A DNA stretch of 64,000 nucleotides from Flavobacteriales bacterium (GCA_013205245.1 JABMNH010000038.1:1-64000), one strand, 5' to 3'; shown: positions 42,145 to 51,065, counted from the first letter of the stretch. Numbers and translations are program-made. Notes: a model not told the origin generated them from the sequence alone.

Positions 42145-44148
42145 ATGACGACTTTAAATTCAAGAGTACCAGAAGGTCCAATAAAAGATAAATGGACAAC
42201 TTATAAAGATAAAATTGATTTGGTAAATCCCGCCAACAAACGTAATATAGATATTATTGTTGTGGGTACAGGTCTAGCTGGCGGTTCTGCCGCAGCTACT
42301 TTGGCCGAGTTAGGTTATAACGTAAAAGCTTTTGCTTATCAAGATTCCCCTCGTCGTGCGCATTCTATAGCCGCTCAAGGTGGCATCAATGCTTCTAAAA
42401 ACTATATGGGCGATGGCGATTCAAATTACCGCTTATTTTACGATACTGTAAAAGGTGGCGATTACCGTTCGCGCGAAGCAAACGTACACCGTTTGGCTGA
42501 AGTTTCTGGAAATATCATTGACCAATGTGTGGCACAAGGTGTGCCGTTTGCACGTGATTATGGTGGCTTATTAGACAACCGTTCTTTTGGTGGTGTTTTG
42601 GTATCGCGTACTTTTTATGCCAAAGGGCAAACTGGTCAACAATTATTGTTAGGGGCATATTCTGCTATGAACCGTCAGATTGCACGTGGTAAAATAGAAA
42701 TGTTTAACCGTCACGAAATGTTAGATGTTGTAAAAGTAGATGGCAAAGCACGTGGTATTATTGCACGTGATTTGGTAACCGGAAAACTTGAACGTCATTC
42801 TGCACATGCGGTAGTTATCGCAACTGGTGGTTACGGAAATGTTTATTATTTATCTACCAACGCTATGGGTTCTAATGCCACAGCAGCTTGGAAAATTCAT
42901 AAAAAAGGAGCTTATTTTGCCAACCCTTGTTACACACAAATTCACCCAACATGTATTCCGCGTTCTGGTGATTATCAGTCAAAATTAACCTTGATGTCAG
43001 AATCATTACGCAATGATGGACGTATTTGGGTACCTGCAAAAATTGAGGATGCTAAAGCCATCCAACAAGGAAAATTAAAACCAAATGATATAGCCGAAGA
43101 AAACCGCGATTATTATTTAGAAAGACGTTATCCTGCTTTTGGTAATTTAGTGCCAAGAGATGTGGCATCAAGAGCTGCTAAAGAACGTTGTGATGCTGGT
43201 TATGGTGTGAATGCAACAGGTGAAGCTGTTTATTTAGATTTCGCGGCAGCATTTGAACGTTACGGAAAAGAACAGGCCAAAATTCATGGCATTTCTAATC
43301 CTTCTAAGGAAAAAATTATAGAGCTCGGTCAAGCAATTATCGAAAGTAAATACGGGAACTTATTCCAAATGTACGAGAAGATTATTGATGAAAATCCGTA
43401 CAAAACACCCATGATGATTTATCCTGCAACCCATTATACCATGGGAGGCGTTTGGGTAGATTATAATTTAATGACAACTGTTCCTGGATTGTATTGTATT
43501 GGCGAAGCAAACTTCTCTGATCATGGTGCAAACAGACTTGGCGCCTCTGCTTTAATGCAAGGTTTAGCCGATGGATATTTTGTGTTGCCTTATACTATTG
43601 GCGATTACTTATCGGATGATATCCGTACAGGAGCCATCTCAACCAATTCTCCAGAATTCGACGAAGTTGAAAAATCAGTTCAAGAACAATTAGAATTCTT
43701 TATCAACAATAAAGGCACTCATTCTGTAGATTATTTCCACAAAAAATTGGGAAAAGTAATGTGGGATAAAGTAGGTATGGCGCGAAACGAAAAACAGCTA
43801 AAAGAAGCTATTAAAGAAATTCAAGGCATCCGTGAAGACTTTTGGAAAAATGTAAAAGTGCCAGGCGACTTAAACGAGTTAAATGCTGAGTTAGAAAAAG
43901 CAGGTCGTGTTGCAGATTTCTTAGAGTTGGGCGAGTTGTTTGCAAAAGATGCCTTAAATCGTGAGGAATCTTGTGGTGGTCATTTCAGAGATGAACATGT
44001 AACAGAAGATGGCGAAGCTAAAAGAGATGATAAAAACTTTGCCTATGTTGCTGCTTGGGAATACACAGGAAAACCTAGCGAAGCTATTTTACATAAAGAA
44101 GAATTAGAATTTAAAGATATTGAGTTAAAAACTCGTTCATATAAATAA
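42145..44148 (+). CDS. sdhA: Succinate dehydrogenase/fumarate reductase flavoprotein
   Basis: A 667-residue FAD subunit. FAD binding is shown by [21 protein letters not shown] (split), the flavinylation site by [16 protein letters not shown], and substrate-binding residues lie in [21 protein letters not shown] and [13 protein letters not shown]. The C-terminus has the usual acidic, lysine-rich tail. It ends 28 bases before an inserted four-helix-bundle gene, rather than close to sdhB as is usual. The family name (SdhA or FrdA) cannot be settled by sequence, but sdhCAB order suggests complex II. Confidence 0.97.
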   Translation: MTTLNSRVPEGPIKDKWTTYKDKIDLVNPANKRNIDIIVVGTGLAGGSAAATLAELGYNVKAFAYQDSPRRAHSIAAQGGINASKNYMGDGDSNYRLFYDTVKGGDYRSREANVHRLAEVSGNIIDQCVAQGVPFARDYGGLLDNRSFGGVLVSRTFYAKGQTGQQLLLGAYSAMNRQIARGKIEMFNRHEMLDVVKVDGKARGIIARDLVTGKLERHSAHAVVIATGGYGNVYYLSTNAMGSNATAAWKIHKKGAYFANPCYTQIHPTCIPRSGDYQSKLTLMSESLRNDGRIWVPAKIEDAKAIQQGKLKPNDIAEENRDYYLERRYPAFGNLVPRDVASRAAKERCDAGYGVNATGEAVYLDFAAAFERYGKEQAKIHGISNPSKEKIIELGQAIIESKYGNLFQMYEKIIDENPYKTPMMIYPATHYTMGGVWVDYNLMTTVPGLYCIGEANFSDHGANRLGASALMQGLADGYFVLPYTIGDYLSDDIRTGAISTNSPEFDEVEKSVQEQLEFFINNKGTHSVDYFHKKLGKVMWDKVGMARNEKQLKEAIKEIQGIREDFWKNVKVPGDLNELNAELEKAGRVADFLELGELFAKDALNREESCGGHFRDEHVTEDGEAKRDDKNFAYVAAWEYTGKPSEAILHKEELEFKDIELKTRSYK

Positions 44149-44149
44149 T

Positions 44150-44173
44150 AAGCGAAGAGGTCAAAGCGAAGAG
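44150..44173. repeat. Tandem AAGCGAAGAG units at the left end of the insert
   Basis: AAGCGAAGAG occurs at 44150-44159 and 44164-44173, with four bases between, immediately after the sdhA stop and before the four-helix-bundle ATG. The matching inverted units lie at the right end of the insert. Confidence 0.6.
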
Positions 44174-44175
44174 AA

Positions 44176-44538
44176 ATGAGTGTTTTAAAATCATATAAAG
44201 AATTGATTGTTTGGCAAAAATCAATGTCTTTGGTTAAAAATATTTATACGCTTACCGCTTCTTTTCCAGAAAATGAAAAATTTGGACTAACAAGTCAAAT
44301 GAGAAGAGCGGCAGTTTCAATCCCTTCTAATATTGCAGAAGGTTGGGGCCGTTTGTCTAGAAAAAATTATATACAGTTTTTAAGAATCTCAAGAGGCTCT
44401 TTATTTGAATTAGAAACACAATTATTAATAGTAAAAGAATTAAAATATACTAATGATAGCGAAGAAATAGAAAATTTAATTATTGAGATTAGCAAAATGC
44501 TGAATTCATTAATAAAAAAATTGGAAGAAAAGAATTAA
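44176..44538 (+). CDS. Four-helix-bundle protein (23S rRNA intervening-sequence family)
   Basis: A 120-residue protein of the S23/IVP family: [45 protein letters not shown] and [15 protein letters not shown] are diagnostic. First known from intervening sequences of spirochaete 23S rRNA, the family also occurs in intergenic regions of Bacteroidetes and is structurally related to the accessory protein bAvd of diversity-generating retroelements; no reverse transcriptase is present here. It sits between sdhA and sdhB with repeated AGCGAA-type motifs at both ends, which suggests an inserted element. Function unknown. Confidence 0.92.
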   Translation: MSVLKSYKELIVWQKSMSLVKNIYTLTASFPENEKFGLTSQMRRAAVSIPSNIAEGWGRLSRKNYIQFLRISRGSLFELETQLLIVKELKYTNDSEEIENLIIEISKMLNSLIKKLEEKN

Positions 44539-44541
44539 AAT

Positions 44542-44558
44542 CTTTTCGCTTTTCGCTC
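44542..44558. repeat. Tandem inverted CTTTTCGCT units at the right end of the insert
   Basis: CTTTTCGCTT (44542-44551) and CTTTTCGCTC (44549-44558) overlap slightly. Read on the other strand they are AAGCGAAAAG and GAGCGAAAAG, matching the left AAGCGAAGAG units with one change that forms a G-U pair in RNA. They lie just before sdhB. Confidence 0.55.
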
Positions 44559-44579
44559 ATTACTAAAACCTTAAATATT

Positions 44580-45320
44580 ATGAATTTAACGTTAAAAATT
44601 TGGAGACAAAAAGGGCCAGAAGATAAAGGTGGTATGGTCACATATAAAGTAACTGATATTTCTGAACACATGTCCTTTTTAGAAATGATGGATGTGTTAA
44701 ACGAAAGTTTGGTTGCAAAAGACGAAGAGCCTGTCGCTTTTGATCACGATTGTCGCGAAGGTATTTGTGGCATGTGCTCATTACATATTAATGGTGAATC
44801 GCACGGACCAGATAAAGGTATTACTACCTGCCAATTACACATGCGTATGTTTAAAGATGGCGAAACGATTACCATTGAACCTTGGCGTGCTAATGCATTT
44901 CCTGTAATTAAAGATTTGATAGTAGATCGTATGGCTTTTGAGCGTATCCAACAAGCGGGTGGGTTTATTTCTGTAAATACATCGGGAAACACACAAGATG
45001 CCAATGCCATTCCTATTTCTAAACATAGTGCCGATTTATCTATGGATGCGGCTTCTTGTATTGGATGTGGCGCCTGTGTAGCCACTTGTAAAAACTCGAG
45101 TGCCATGTTATTTGTAGCAGCCAAAGTATCGCAATTTGCATTACTCCCACAAGGAAAAATTGAAGCAGCAGACCGTGTAAAAAATATGGTGACTCAAATG
45201 GATTTAGAAGGTTTTGGTAACTGTACCAATACAGGTGCTTGCGAAGTGGAATGTCCTAAAGGGATTTCTATTGAAAATATTGCGCGAATGAATCGTGAAT
45301 ATTTAAGAGCAACGCTATAA
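44580..45320 (+). CDS. sdhB: Succinate dehydrogenase iron-sulfur subunit
   Basis: A 246-residue subunit with three iron-sulfur clusters passing electrons from SdhA to the membrane anchor. The [2Fe-2S] ligands are Cys58, Cys63, Cys66 and Cys84 in [10 protein letters not shown] and ITTCQLH; the [4Fe-4S] and [3Fe-4S] ligands are in [11 protein letters not shown] and the [14 protein letters not shown] segment. It is the third structural gene of the sdh operon. A strong terminator hairpin follows at 45345-45378, so it ends the operon. Confidence 0.97.
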   Translation: MNLTLKIWRQKGPEDKGGMVTYKVTDISEHMSFLEMMDVLNESLVAKDEEPVAFDHDCREGICGMCSLHINGESHGPDKGITTCQLHMRMFKDGETITIEPWRANAFPVIKDLIVDRMAFERIQQAGGFISVNTSGNTQDANAIPISKHSADLSMDAASCIGCGACVATCKNSSAMLFVAAKVSQFALLPQGKIEAADRVKNMVTQMDLEGFGNCTNTGACEVECPKGISIENIARMNREYLRATL

Positions 45321-45344
45321 GCTTGTAAATAAATTATAAAAATT

Positions 45345-45378
45345 AATCCCAAAATTACAAGAAAGTAATTTTGGGATT
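45345..45378 (+). terminator. Terminator of the sdh operon
   Basis: AATCCCAAAATTAC (45345-45358) and GTAATTTTGGGATT (45365-45378) form a perfect 14-bp stem with a 6-base loop followed by TTCATTT. Confidence 0.85.
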
Positions 45379-45441
45379 TTCATTTGAGATCCATATATTA
45401 TCTTTTTTTAATAATTAATTATTGTTATTCGATAATTTTTA

Positions 45442-45449
45442 TATATTTG
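45442..45449 (+). promoter_or_regulatory. Probable -7 box of the DUF2975 gene
   Basis: TATATTTG fits TAnnTTTG, with ATTG 17 bases upstream (45421-45424) as possible -33. It lies 19 bases before the ATG. Confidence 0.5.
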
Positions 45450-45468
45450 TATGACAAATTATTAAATT

Positions 45469-45972
45469 ATGAGAAAGTTAAATATTTTAAAAACAATTGT
45501 CGATTTCTTTTGGATTATGTCTTTGCCAATTGTCCCGATTATTCTGTTTTTTATTCCAGCTATATTTTTTATTGAAGATTTAGATTTTATACCCATTAAA
45601 GTAAATGGTCTTGAAATAATGGCTAGTGATAACCCTTCAAAAATTATTACTGTTTTTGTTTTAATTTCTTACTTATTACTTTTATATATCGTCTATCTCT
45701 TTAAAAATATTTTGCGTTATTTTAAAAGCGTGAAAATGTTTGATGATTATGTAATTGTTAATTTAAACAAAATAGGCTACTTGCTTATTATTTGTTCTTT
45801 TTTAAATGGGGTTCCCTCTTTTATCTATAAATTAATCAAGCATAAATTATCTATAGAGATAAGCATAAGTCCGTTTATCTTATTAATTTCATTAGGTCTG
45901 TTCTTTATGATTTTAAGTGAGGTTTTTAAAATCTCAAAAACAATGAAAGAAGAAAACGAGTTAACTGTATAA
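45469..45972 (+). CDS. DUF2975-like membrane protein
   Basis: A 167-residue integral membrane protein with four hydrophobic segments (about residues 12-32, 58-80, 100-122, 130-152). The pattern and the adjacent small HTH regulator fit the DUF2975 family, which is usually found in a two-gene unit with a YozG-type regulator. The ATG of the regulator gene is two bases after its stop. The function of the pair is unknown; a membrane-signal or stress role is often assumed without direct evidence. Confidence 0.8.
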   Translation: MRKLNILKTIVDFFWIMSLPIVPIILFFIPAIFFIEDLDFIPIKVNGLEIMASDNPSKIITVFVLISYLLLLYIVYLFKNILRYFKSVKMFDDYVIVNLNKIGYLLIICSFLNGVPSFIYKLIKHKLSIEISISPFILLISLGLFFMILSEVFKISKTMKEENELTV

Positions 45973-45974
45973 AT

Positions 45975-46184
45975 ATGTCCATAATTGTAAATCTTGATGT
46001 GATGTTAGCTAAGCGCAAAATGAAGAGTATGGCGTTAGCTGATAAGATAGGTATCACAAGAGCCAATCTTTCTATTCTAAAATCTGGAAAAGCCAAAGCG
46101 ATTCGTTTTTCTACTTTAGAAGCTATTTGTAAAGAATTGGATTGTCAGCCTTCAGATATTCTTGAATATTCATCCAATAAATAA
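45975..46184 (+). CDS. Small XRE-family HTH regulator (YozG-like)
   Basis: A 69-residue protein that is nearly all a Cro/CI-type helix-turn-helix: MLAKRKMKSMALADKIGI, then TRANLSILKSGKAKAIRFST and LEAICKELDCQPSDILEY, ending after the fold. This is the YozG subtype. It starts two bases after the DUF2975 gene and is likely co-translated. It probably represses its own two-gene unit. Confidence 0.9.
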   Translation: MSIIVNLDVMLAKRKMKSMALADKIGITRANLSILKSGKAKAIRFSTLEAICKELDCQPSDILEYSSNK

Positions 46185-46192
46185 ATTTATTT

Positions 46193-46315
46193 TTAGCTGA
46201 TAATCAAAAGTACAATACCCATAATTATAAACAATCCTATAATGATGAGGTACTGCCAAATATCTGTAAAGTAAGGATAGTAGACTTTCCAAAGTTTTTT
46301 AAAGTTTTTTATCAT
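46193..46315 (-). CDS. Small membrane protein, 40 residues
   Basis: An ATG at 46315 opens a 40-codon frame ending in TAA at 46193. The protein begins MIKNFKKLWKVYYPYF, then DIWQYL, and is followed by a hydrophobic stretch (IIIGLFIIMGIVLLIIS) that would span the membrane, with basic residues on the N-terminal side. It begins four bases after the stop codon of the threonine dehydratase gene on the same strand, so it is likely the distal gene of that operon. No family is recognised; the short length limits certainty. Confidence 0.55.
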   Translation of the reverse strand: MIKNFKKLWKVYYPYFTDIWQYLIIIGLFIIMGIVLLIIS

Positions 46316-46319
46316 AAGG

Positions 46320-47258
46320 CTAAAAAGGGAGGTTACTTAAATCTACATTCCCACCAGATAAAATAATGCCGACTTTCTTATTTTTAAAACGTTCTTTATC
46401 TTTTAAGACTGCAGCAAAAGCGACAGCCGATGAAGGCTCAATCACAATTTTTAAACGTTCCCAAATCAGTTTCATCGCGGCAATAATTTCGGCTTCTGAC
46501 ACGCAAATAATGGCAGATACATATTTTTTTATAATTGGGAAATTATTCTCGCCCAATTGCGTTCTCAAACCATCGGCAATGGTATTTGTTGTTTTATTGC
46601 TTTCTATTTTTCCGCTTTTAAGCGAACGAAAAGCATCATTTGCTTCATCGGGTTCACCTGCAAAAGTTTTACAGTTTTCTCCAAAATAATGAACCGCTAA
46701 AGCTGTGCCTCCTAGTAATCCACCTCCGCCAACAGGGGCAATAATAATATCTAAATCGGGATGTGATTTTAACAATTCTAATGCTGCCGTACCTTGCCCA
46801 ATAATAACAGGGATATCGTTAGACGGATGGATAAAAGTAGCGCCCGTTTCTTCAACAACTTCATCTGCTTTGTTTTCTCTTGCAATTGGAGTCGACTCAC
46901 TTTCAATCACAATACCGCCATAACCTAAAACAGCCTCTTTTTTAACTTGTGGGGCATTTTTCGGCATAACGATATAAGCCTTAATTCCTAAATTTTTTGT
47001 CGATAAAGCTATGGCTTGTGCAAAGTTTCCAGATGAATGTGTAACCACGCCTTTTGCCTTTTGTTCATCTGTTAATTGTAAAATAGCATTGGTAGCACCG
47101 CGCATTTTAAACGCACCCATCTTCTGAAAATTTTCGCATTTAAAAAACAACTGCGCGCTAGAAATTTCATCTAATAAATGAGAGGTCAAAACAGGCGTTT
47201 GATGGATGTAAGGTAATATTCTACTATGCGCTTTTAAAAGTTCTTCTTTAAAATTCAT
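46320..47258 (-). CDS. Threonine/serine dehydratase (PLP-dependent, short form)
   Basis: A 312-residue fold-type II PLP enzyme that deaminates threonine to 2-oxobutanoate (or serine to pyruvate), or acts as serine racemase. The PLP lysine is in FKCENFQKMGAFKMRGATNA, the Ser-Ser-Gly-Asn phosphate site in HSSGNFAQAIALS, and the glycine loop in VGGGGLLGG. It lacks the C-terminal ACT regulatory domain of biosynthetic IlvA, so it resembles the catabolic TdcB or racemase type. I use the ATG at 47258 (MNFKEELLKAHSRI); the frame is open to 47324. It is divergent from the aminotransferase gene. Confidence 0.9.
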   Translation of the reverse strand: MNFKEELLKAHSRILPYIHQTPVLTSHLLDEISSAQLFFKCENFQKMGAFKMRGATNAILQLTDEQKAKGVVTHSSGNFAQAIALSTKNLGIKAYIVMPKNAPQVKKEAVLGYGGIVIESESTPIARENKADEVVEETGATFIHPSNDIPVIIGQGTAALELLKSHPDLDIIIAPVGGGGLLGGTALAVHYFGENCKTFAGEPDEANDAFRSLKSGKIESNKTTNTIADGLRTQLGENNFPIIKKYVSAIICVSEAEIIAAMKLIWERLKIVIEPSSAVAFAAVLKDKERFKNKKVGIILSGGNVDLSNLPF

Positions 47259-47335
47259 TTTACAGTGGATTAAGCCCTTAAAAATAGGAATAATTTCAAT
47301 TAAATCTTTACTTTTGGGTATCAAGATTATAAATT

Positions 47336-48493
47336 ATGTCCAACTTCAAAACTTCCATCCAATCTAAACTCCCAAACGCGCAAACAAGTATTTTTGCTGT
47401 GATGAGTGGCTTAGCGGCTAAAGAAAATGCCTTAAACTTATCGCAAGGTTTTCCTAATTTTAAAACTTCAGAAACCTTAATAAGATTGGTTAGTGACGCT
47501 ATGAAAAAAGGTTTGAACCAATATGCACCCATGCCTGGTATTTTTTGCTTACGCGAAGCCATTGCACAAAAAATATATGATACATATCAAATTCAATACA
47601 ACCCAGATACCCAAATTACGGTAACTGCCGGCGCCACACAAGCTATTTTTACCATTATAGCAGCCTTTATAAATAAAGGCGATGAGGTCATTATTTTCAC
47701 ACCAGCCTACGATTGTTATGAGCCAAGTGTGGCATTATTTGGTGGTGTTGTTCACTCTGTTGCCTTAAAAGCACCCGATTATAAAACCGATTGGCAACAG
47801 GTAAAATCGTTGGTGTCTTCAAAAACAAAAATGATTATCATTAATACACCTCACAATCCAACAGGAAGTATTTTACAAGCCGAAGATTTGATCACTTTAC
47901 AAAACATTGTAAAAGGAACCGATATTATCATTTTAAGCGATGAGGTTTACGAGCATATTATTTTTGATGGCGAAACACATCAAAGTGTGATGCTTTATCC
48001 AGAATTGGTTCAGCGCTCATTTGTAGTGGCAAGCTTCGGAAAAACTTTTCACCATACGGGTTGGAAAATGGGTTACGTGGCTGCGCCAGATTATTTGATG
48101 ATAGAGTTTAGAAAAGCACATCAATTTAATGTGTTTTGCGTAAATCATCCCATACAGGTTGGGTTAGCTGAATTTTTAAAAACACCCGATAATTATCTCG
48201 GTTTACCCGATTTTTATCAGCAAAAGCGTGATTATTTTTTAGATTTAATAAAAGAGTCTCGGTTTGAATTTGCGCCTGCTAAAGGGACTTATTTTCAGTT
48301 GTTGGGTTATAAAAATATTAGCAATGAATATGATTATGATTTTGCGGTTCGGTTAACCAAAGAAAACAAAATAGCATCCATTCCAATTTCAGTTTTTTAT
48401 AAAGATCAATACGATGCCAAAATGCTGCGTTTTTGTTTTGCAAAAACCAATGAGACTTTAGAGCAAGCGGCAGAAATATTAAATAAGATTTAA
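47336..48493 (+). CDS. Methionine/glutamine aminotransferase (YbdL-like)
   Basis: A 385-residue fold-type I PLP aminotransferase. NLSQGFPNF and the aromatic N-terminal region identify the YbdL/kynurenine-aminotransferase subgroup. The PLP-binding Asp-x-Val-Tyr is in LSDEVYEHIIF and the Schiff-base lysine in ASFGKTFHHTGWKMGY. It converts methionine or glutamine with a 2-oxo acid. The omega-amidase gene follows two bases later; in the known glutamine transaminase/omega-amidase pathway this pair regenerates methionine from its keto acid and clears 2-oxoglutaramate. Confidence 0.9.
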   Translation: MSNFKTSIQSKLPNAQTSIFAVMSGLAAKENALNLSQGFPNFKTSETLIRLVSDAMKKGLNQYAPMPGIFCLREAIAQKIYDTYQIQYNPDTQITVTAGATQAIFTIIAAFINKGDEVIIFTPAYDCYEPSVALFGGVVHSVALKAPDYKTDWQQVKSLVSSKTKMIIINTPHNPTGSILQAEDLITLQNIVKGTDIIILSDEVYEHIIFDGETHQSVMLYPELVQRSFVVASFGKTFHHTGWKMGYVAAPDYLMIEFRKAHQFNVFCVNHPIQVGLAEFLKTPDNYLGLPDFYQQKRDYFLDLIKESRFEFAPAKGTYFQLLGYKNISNEYDYDFAVRLTKENKIASIPISVFYKDQYDAKMLRFCFAKTNETLEQAAEILNKI

Positions 48494-48495
48494 TC

Positions 48496-49272
48496 ATGAA
48501 AAATCTAAACATAACAGTATTACAATCTGATTTGGTTTGGGAAAATCCATCAGAAAACATAAAGGCTTTTACTGTAAAGTTAAATAAACTAAAACAGGCT
48601 AGTGATATTGTGGTTTTACCCGAAATGTTTACTACTGGGTTTTCTATGAACGCGAGACATCTTGCCGAAAAAATGACTGGAAAAAGTGTGACTTGGATGC
48701 GAAACAAAGCCAAAAAATTAGACGCACTTGTTTTGGGAAGTTTGATTATTGAAGAAGAGGGCCTCTATTTTAACAGGCTCATTGCCGCTTTTCCTAATGG
48801 CGATTTTAAATATTACGATAAGCATCATTTGTTTACTTTATCTGACGAGGATAAAATTTATACTGCTGGTCAAGAACGTTTACAATTCAATTATAAAGGG
48901 TGGCATATCTGTCCGCTTATTTGTTACGATTTACGTTTCCCGCTTTGGTCAAGAAACACAAGCAATTATGACATATTAATTTATATTGCCAGTTGGCCAA
49001 AACCCAGAATTAATGCTTGGGATGCTTTATTAAAAGCGCGCGCCATAGAAAATATGGCTTATGTTGTGGGCCTTAATAGGGTTGGTATAGATGGTAATAA
49101 TTTAGAATACTCTGGACACTCTACCGTTTATGATTACTTGGGAGATACCTTGGCATCCGCCAAGGAAAATAAAGAAATGATAACTTATGTTTCTCTTGAC
49201 AAAAAACAGTTAAAAAAAACACGAAAGAAATTAAATTTCTTAAACGACCGTGATATTTTTGAAATTAATTAG
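48496..49272 (+). CDS. Omega-amidase (nitrilase superfamily, YafV-like)
   Basis: A 258-residue amidohydrolase of the nitrilase fold. The catalytic triad is visible: Glu in VLPEMFTTGFSM, Lys in YDKHHLFTL and Cys in CPLICYDLRFPLWSR. It matches YafV, which hydrolyses 2-oxoglutaramate to 2-oxoglutarate and ammonia. The start is two bases after the aminotransferase stop, which supports joint work with that enzyme. The 3' side is a 79-base gap before the convergent desaturase gene, without a clear hairpin. Confidence 0.92.
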   Translation: MKNLNITVLQSDLVWENPSENIKAFTVKLNKLKQASDIVVLPEMFTTGFSMNARHLAEKMTGKSVTWMRNKAKKLDALVLGSLIIEEEGLYFNRLIAAFPNGDFKYYDKHHLFTLSDEDKIYTAGQERLQFNYKGWHICPLICYDLRFPLWSRNTSNYDILIYIASWPKPRINAWDALLKARAIENMAYVVGLNRVGIDGNNLEYSGHSTVYDYLGDTLASAKENKEMITYVSLDKKQLKKTRKKLNFLNDRDIFEIN

Positions 49273-49351
49273 ATTGTTGCCTTCTGTATAAAACGGTGAC
49301 ATTAGTTGTCTTAGCAAATTAGACCGCTAATGATACCCTTTAAAAATTAAA

Positions 49352-50341
49352 TTATCGTGCAATCCATTTAAACTCATAAGGCGTATTTGGGATAACCATG
49401 CGTTCTGTAATGCGGTACATCCGTTCTGGCAAACGCATTAAAAAATCTCTTGCCTTTTCGGCTTCGGCAGTTAAACCTGTTATTTTATCAATTTCCCAAG
49501 AGCTGTTCAGCTTTTTAATAATATCAACATAGTCAAAACCTGTATAAACACCAGCACGTTGTGCAACGATAGAAAATTGGTCGAACAAACTTGCTTTGTC
49601 ATTATTAGAATGACGCAAATTCATAGCAGGCATCACAATTTTATTTTTCATCATATATTGAAAAGCCAACATCATTTCGCTCGGGTCGTATTTAAAAATT
49701 TGTCTCACAAATTCGGTATAAGCCAAATGATGGCGCATCTCGTCTCCGGCAATAATTTTAGATAATTTTCCTAATAATTTATGCCCGTTTTTACGTGCCA
49801 CTTTAGCCACATTATTATGTGAAATATAGGTGGCTAGTTCTTGAAAACTGGTATAAACAAAGTTTTTATAAGGATCGCGTCCGGTGCCAATATCCATGCC
49901 ATCGGCAATTAAATGTTGGGTCGTAATCTCAACTTCGCGCATGTTTACGCGGCCCGATAAATACAGATATTTGTTTAGTAAATCGCCATGCCTGTTTTCT
50001 TCGCTTGTCCAAGCACGTACCCACTTTGCCCAACCATTATCTGGCTTTTCGTAATTATCATTAGAGATGCCATTAATGTCTAACAACCAAGATTCGTATG
50101 TTGGCAAGGCTTCTTCGGTAATGGTATCACCTACAAGAACCGTCCAAAAATCGTTGTCTAATTCTTTCGAAATTTCTCGAATCTCTTTAACTTCTTCAAT
50201 AAAATTAACGCCTTGTGTGTCTGGTAAAAAATCTGTGGGCTGCCAAATTTTATCGGGCGAAATTAAAAACTTTTCTACAAAGGTCTCGATGCTTTTTTCT
50301 AAAGTTTGCATCACCTCTAATCTGATATTGTGTAAAGACAT
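49352..50341 (-). CDS. Acyl-ACP desaturase (type 2 fatty acid desaturase)
   Basis: A 329-residue soluble di-iron enzyme of the stearoyl-ACP desaturase family that introduces a double bond into acyl chains bound to acyl carrier protein. The two iron motifs are W...TSEENRHGDLLNKYL and GDEMRHHLAYTEFV, with further ligands in the helix around TSFQELATYISH. It is cytoplasmic. Its 5' side is a 179-base gap with a repeat element, and no operon partner is evident. It relates to accD and plsC as part of lipid metabolism. Confidence 0.94.
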   Translation of the reverse strand: MSLHNIRLEVMQTLEKSIETFVEKFLISPDKIWQPTDFLPDTQGVNFIEEVKEIREISKELDNDFWTVLVGDTITEEALPTYESWLLDINGISNDNYEKPDNGWAKWVRAWTSEENRHGDLLNKYLYLSGRVNMREVEITTQHLIADGMDIGTGRDPYKNFVYTSFQELATYISHNNVAKVARKNGHKLLGKLSKIIAGDEMRHHLAYTEFVRQIFKYDPSEMMLAFQYMMKNKIVMPAMNLRHSNNDKASLFDQFSIVAQRAGVYTGFDYVDIIKKLNSSWEIDKITGLTAEAEKARDFLMRLPERMYRITERMVIPNTPYEFKWIAR

Positions 50342-50483
50342 GTTTTTGATTTTAGTTTTGGAATGAGCTAAACTACTTCTTTTATAGTGATTAAAAAAAG
50401 AGTCATATTATAAAATCCTTTTTTATCAGTTTAAGAGCCCCAACATTATGGAGAAGAACATTATATTTAATACCAACCAAGAC

Positions 50484-50508
50484 GTTTCGACTACGCTCAG
50501 CGTGACAT
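50484..50508. repeat. Small interspersed palindromic element (GACTACGCTCAGCGTGAC type)
   Basis: The segment around 50484-50508 contains ACGCT-C-AGCGT (50493-50503) within TTTCGACTACGCTCAGCGTGACA-like DNA (split here for reading). Elements of this form are, from general familiarity, frequent between genes of flavobacteria; only this copy is seen here. Confidence 0.5.
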
Positions 50509-50520
50509 TGTATTGTTAAA

Positions 50521-50955
50521 TTATTTAGCAAACCATTGTTGCCAAGGGATTTTTGCCAAAATAAGCAGTAGCGCCATGCCGTAAAAAATAGCGATGGTTC
50601 TAAACTTAGCCTTATCGGATGTTCTTTTTTTATGTTTAGAAAATCCCATTGTAATTAAAACAATGGCTAAAATCATCATTAAAGGGTGTTCTACGGTTAT
50701 TAATCGTGCGGTTGCATCTTTCATAGTTGCCCCCATACCAATTTCTTTCATATGAGTATAAAACGGCGACACATAATAGTTTATAAATCCTAAGATTAAT
50801 TGAATATGTGCAAAGATAAGTGCGAAAAGCGCCAATCTTAAGTCTTTAACTTTAAATTCTTTTTTTGAGATGACGCCTAGTAAAGCGTTAATAAAAGCGC
50901 CTATTAATACTATAAGTACCAAATAAGCCCAACCCGAATGCATTTGTTTAATCAT
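50521..50955 (-). CDS. Conserved membrane protein of unknown function
   Basis: A 144-residue inner-membrane protein with four hydrophobic segments (about 10-30, 40-62, 90-112, 122-140) and membrane-embedded His residues (MHSGWAY, IFAHIQLILG, VEHPLMMILA), spaced as might be expected for haem binding. It resembles a widespread Bacteroidetes family that databases sometimes mislabel as ribosomal protein L27. Function unknown. An alternative start is the ATG at 50943. It lies downstream of the TonB receptor gene's terminator and is probably transcribed alone. Confidence 0.8.
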   Translation of the reverse strand: MIKQMHSGWAYLVLIVLIGAFINALLGVISKKEFKVKDLRLALFALIFAHIQLILGFINYYVSPFYTHMKEIGMGATMKDATARLITVEHPLMMILAIVLITMGFSKHKKRTSDKAKFRTIAIFYGMALLLILAKIPWQQWFAK

Positions 50956-51016
50956 AATAGTGTTTTTGATTTTGGTTTCAAATATAGATAAAATTTAAAT
51001 GCCAACCTCTAAACAA

Positions 51017-51042
51017 AAAAACCTCCCAAAAGGGAGGTTTTT
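51017..51042 (-). terminator. Terminator of the second TonB receptor gene
   Basis: AAAAACCTCCC (51017-51027) and GGGAGGTTTTT (51032-51042) form an 11-bp stem with an AAAA loop and flanking A/T runs, 24 bases past the receptor stop codon. Confidence 0.9.
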
Positions 51043-51065
51043 AAAAATTTGTATTCTAAAAAATA

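Noticed and set aside
44176-44538. Diversity-generating retroelement suggested by the bAvd-like four-helix-bundle protein
   Set aside because: No reverse transcriptase, template repeat or variable repeat is found around it; the S23 family alone is not evidence for one.
45384-45575. Plus-strand frame of 63 codons before and into the DUF2975 gene
   Set aside because: It overlaps the promoter and the start of a better-supported gene and is only low-complexity aromatic/isoleucine-rich sequence.
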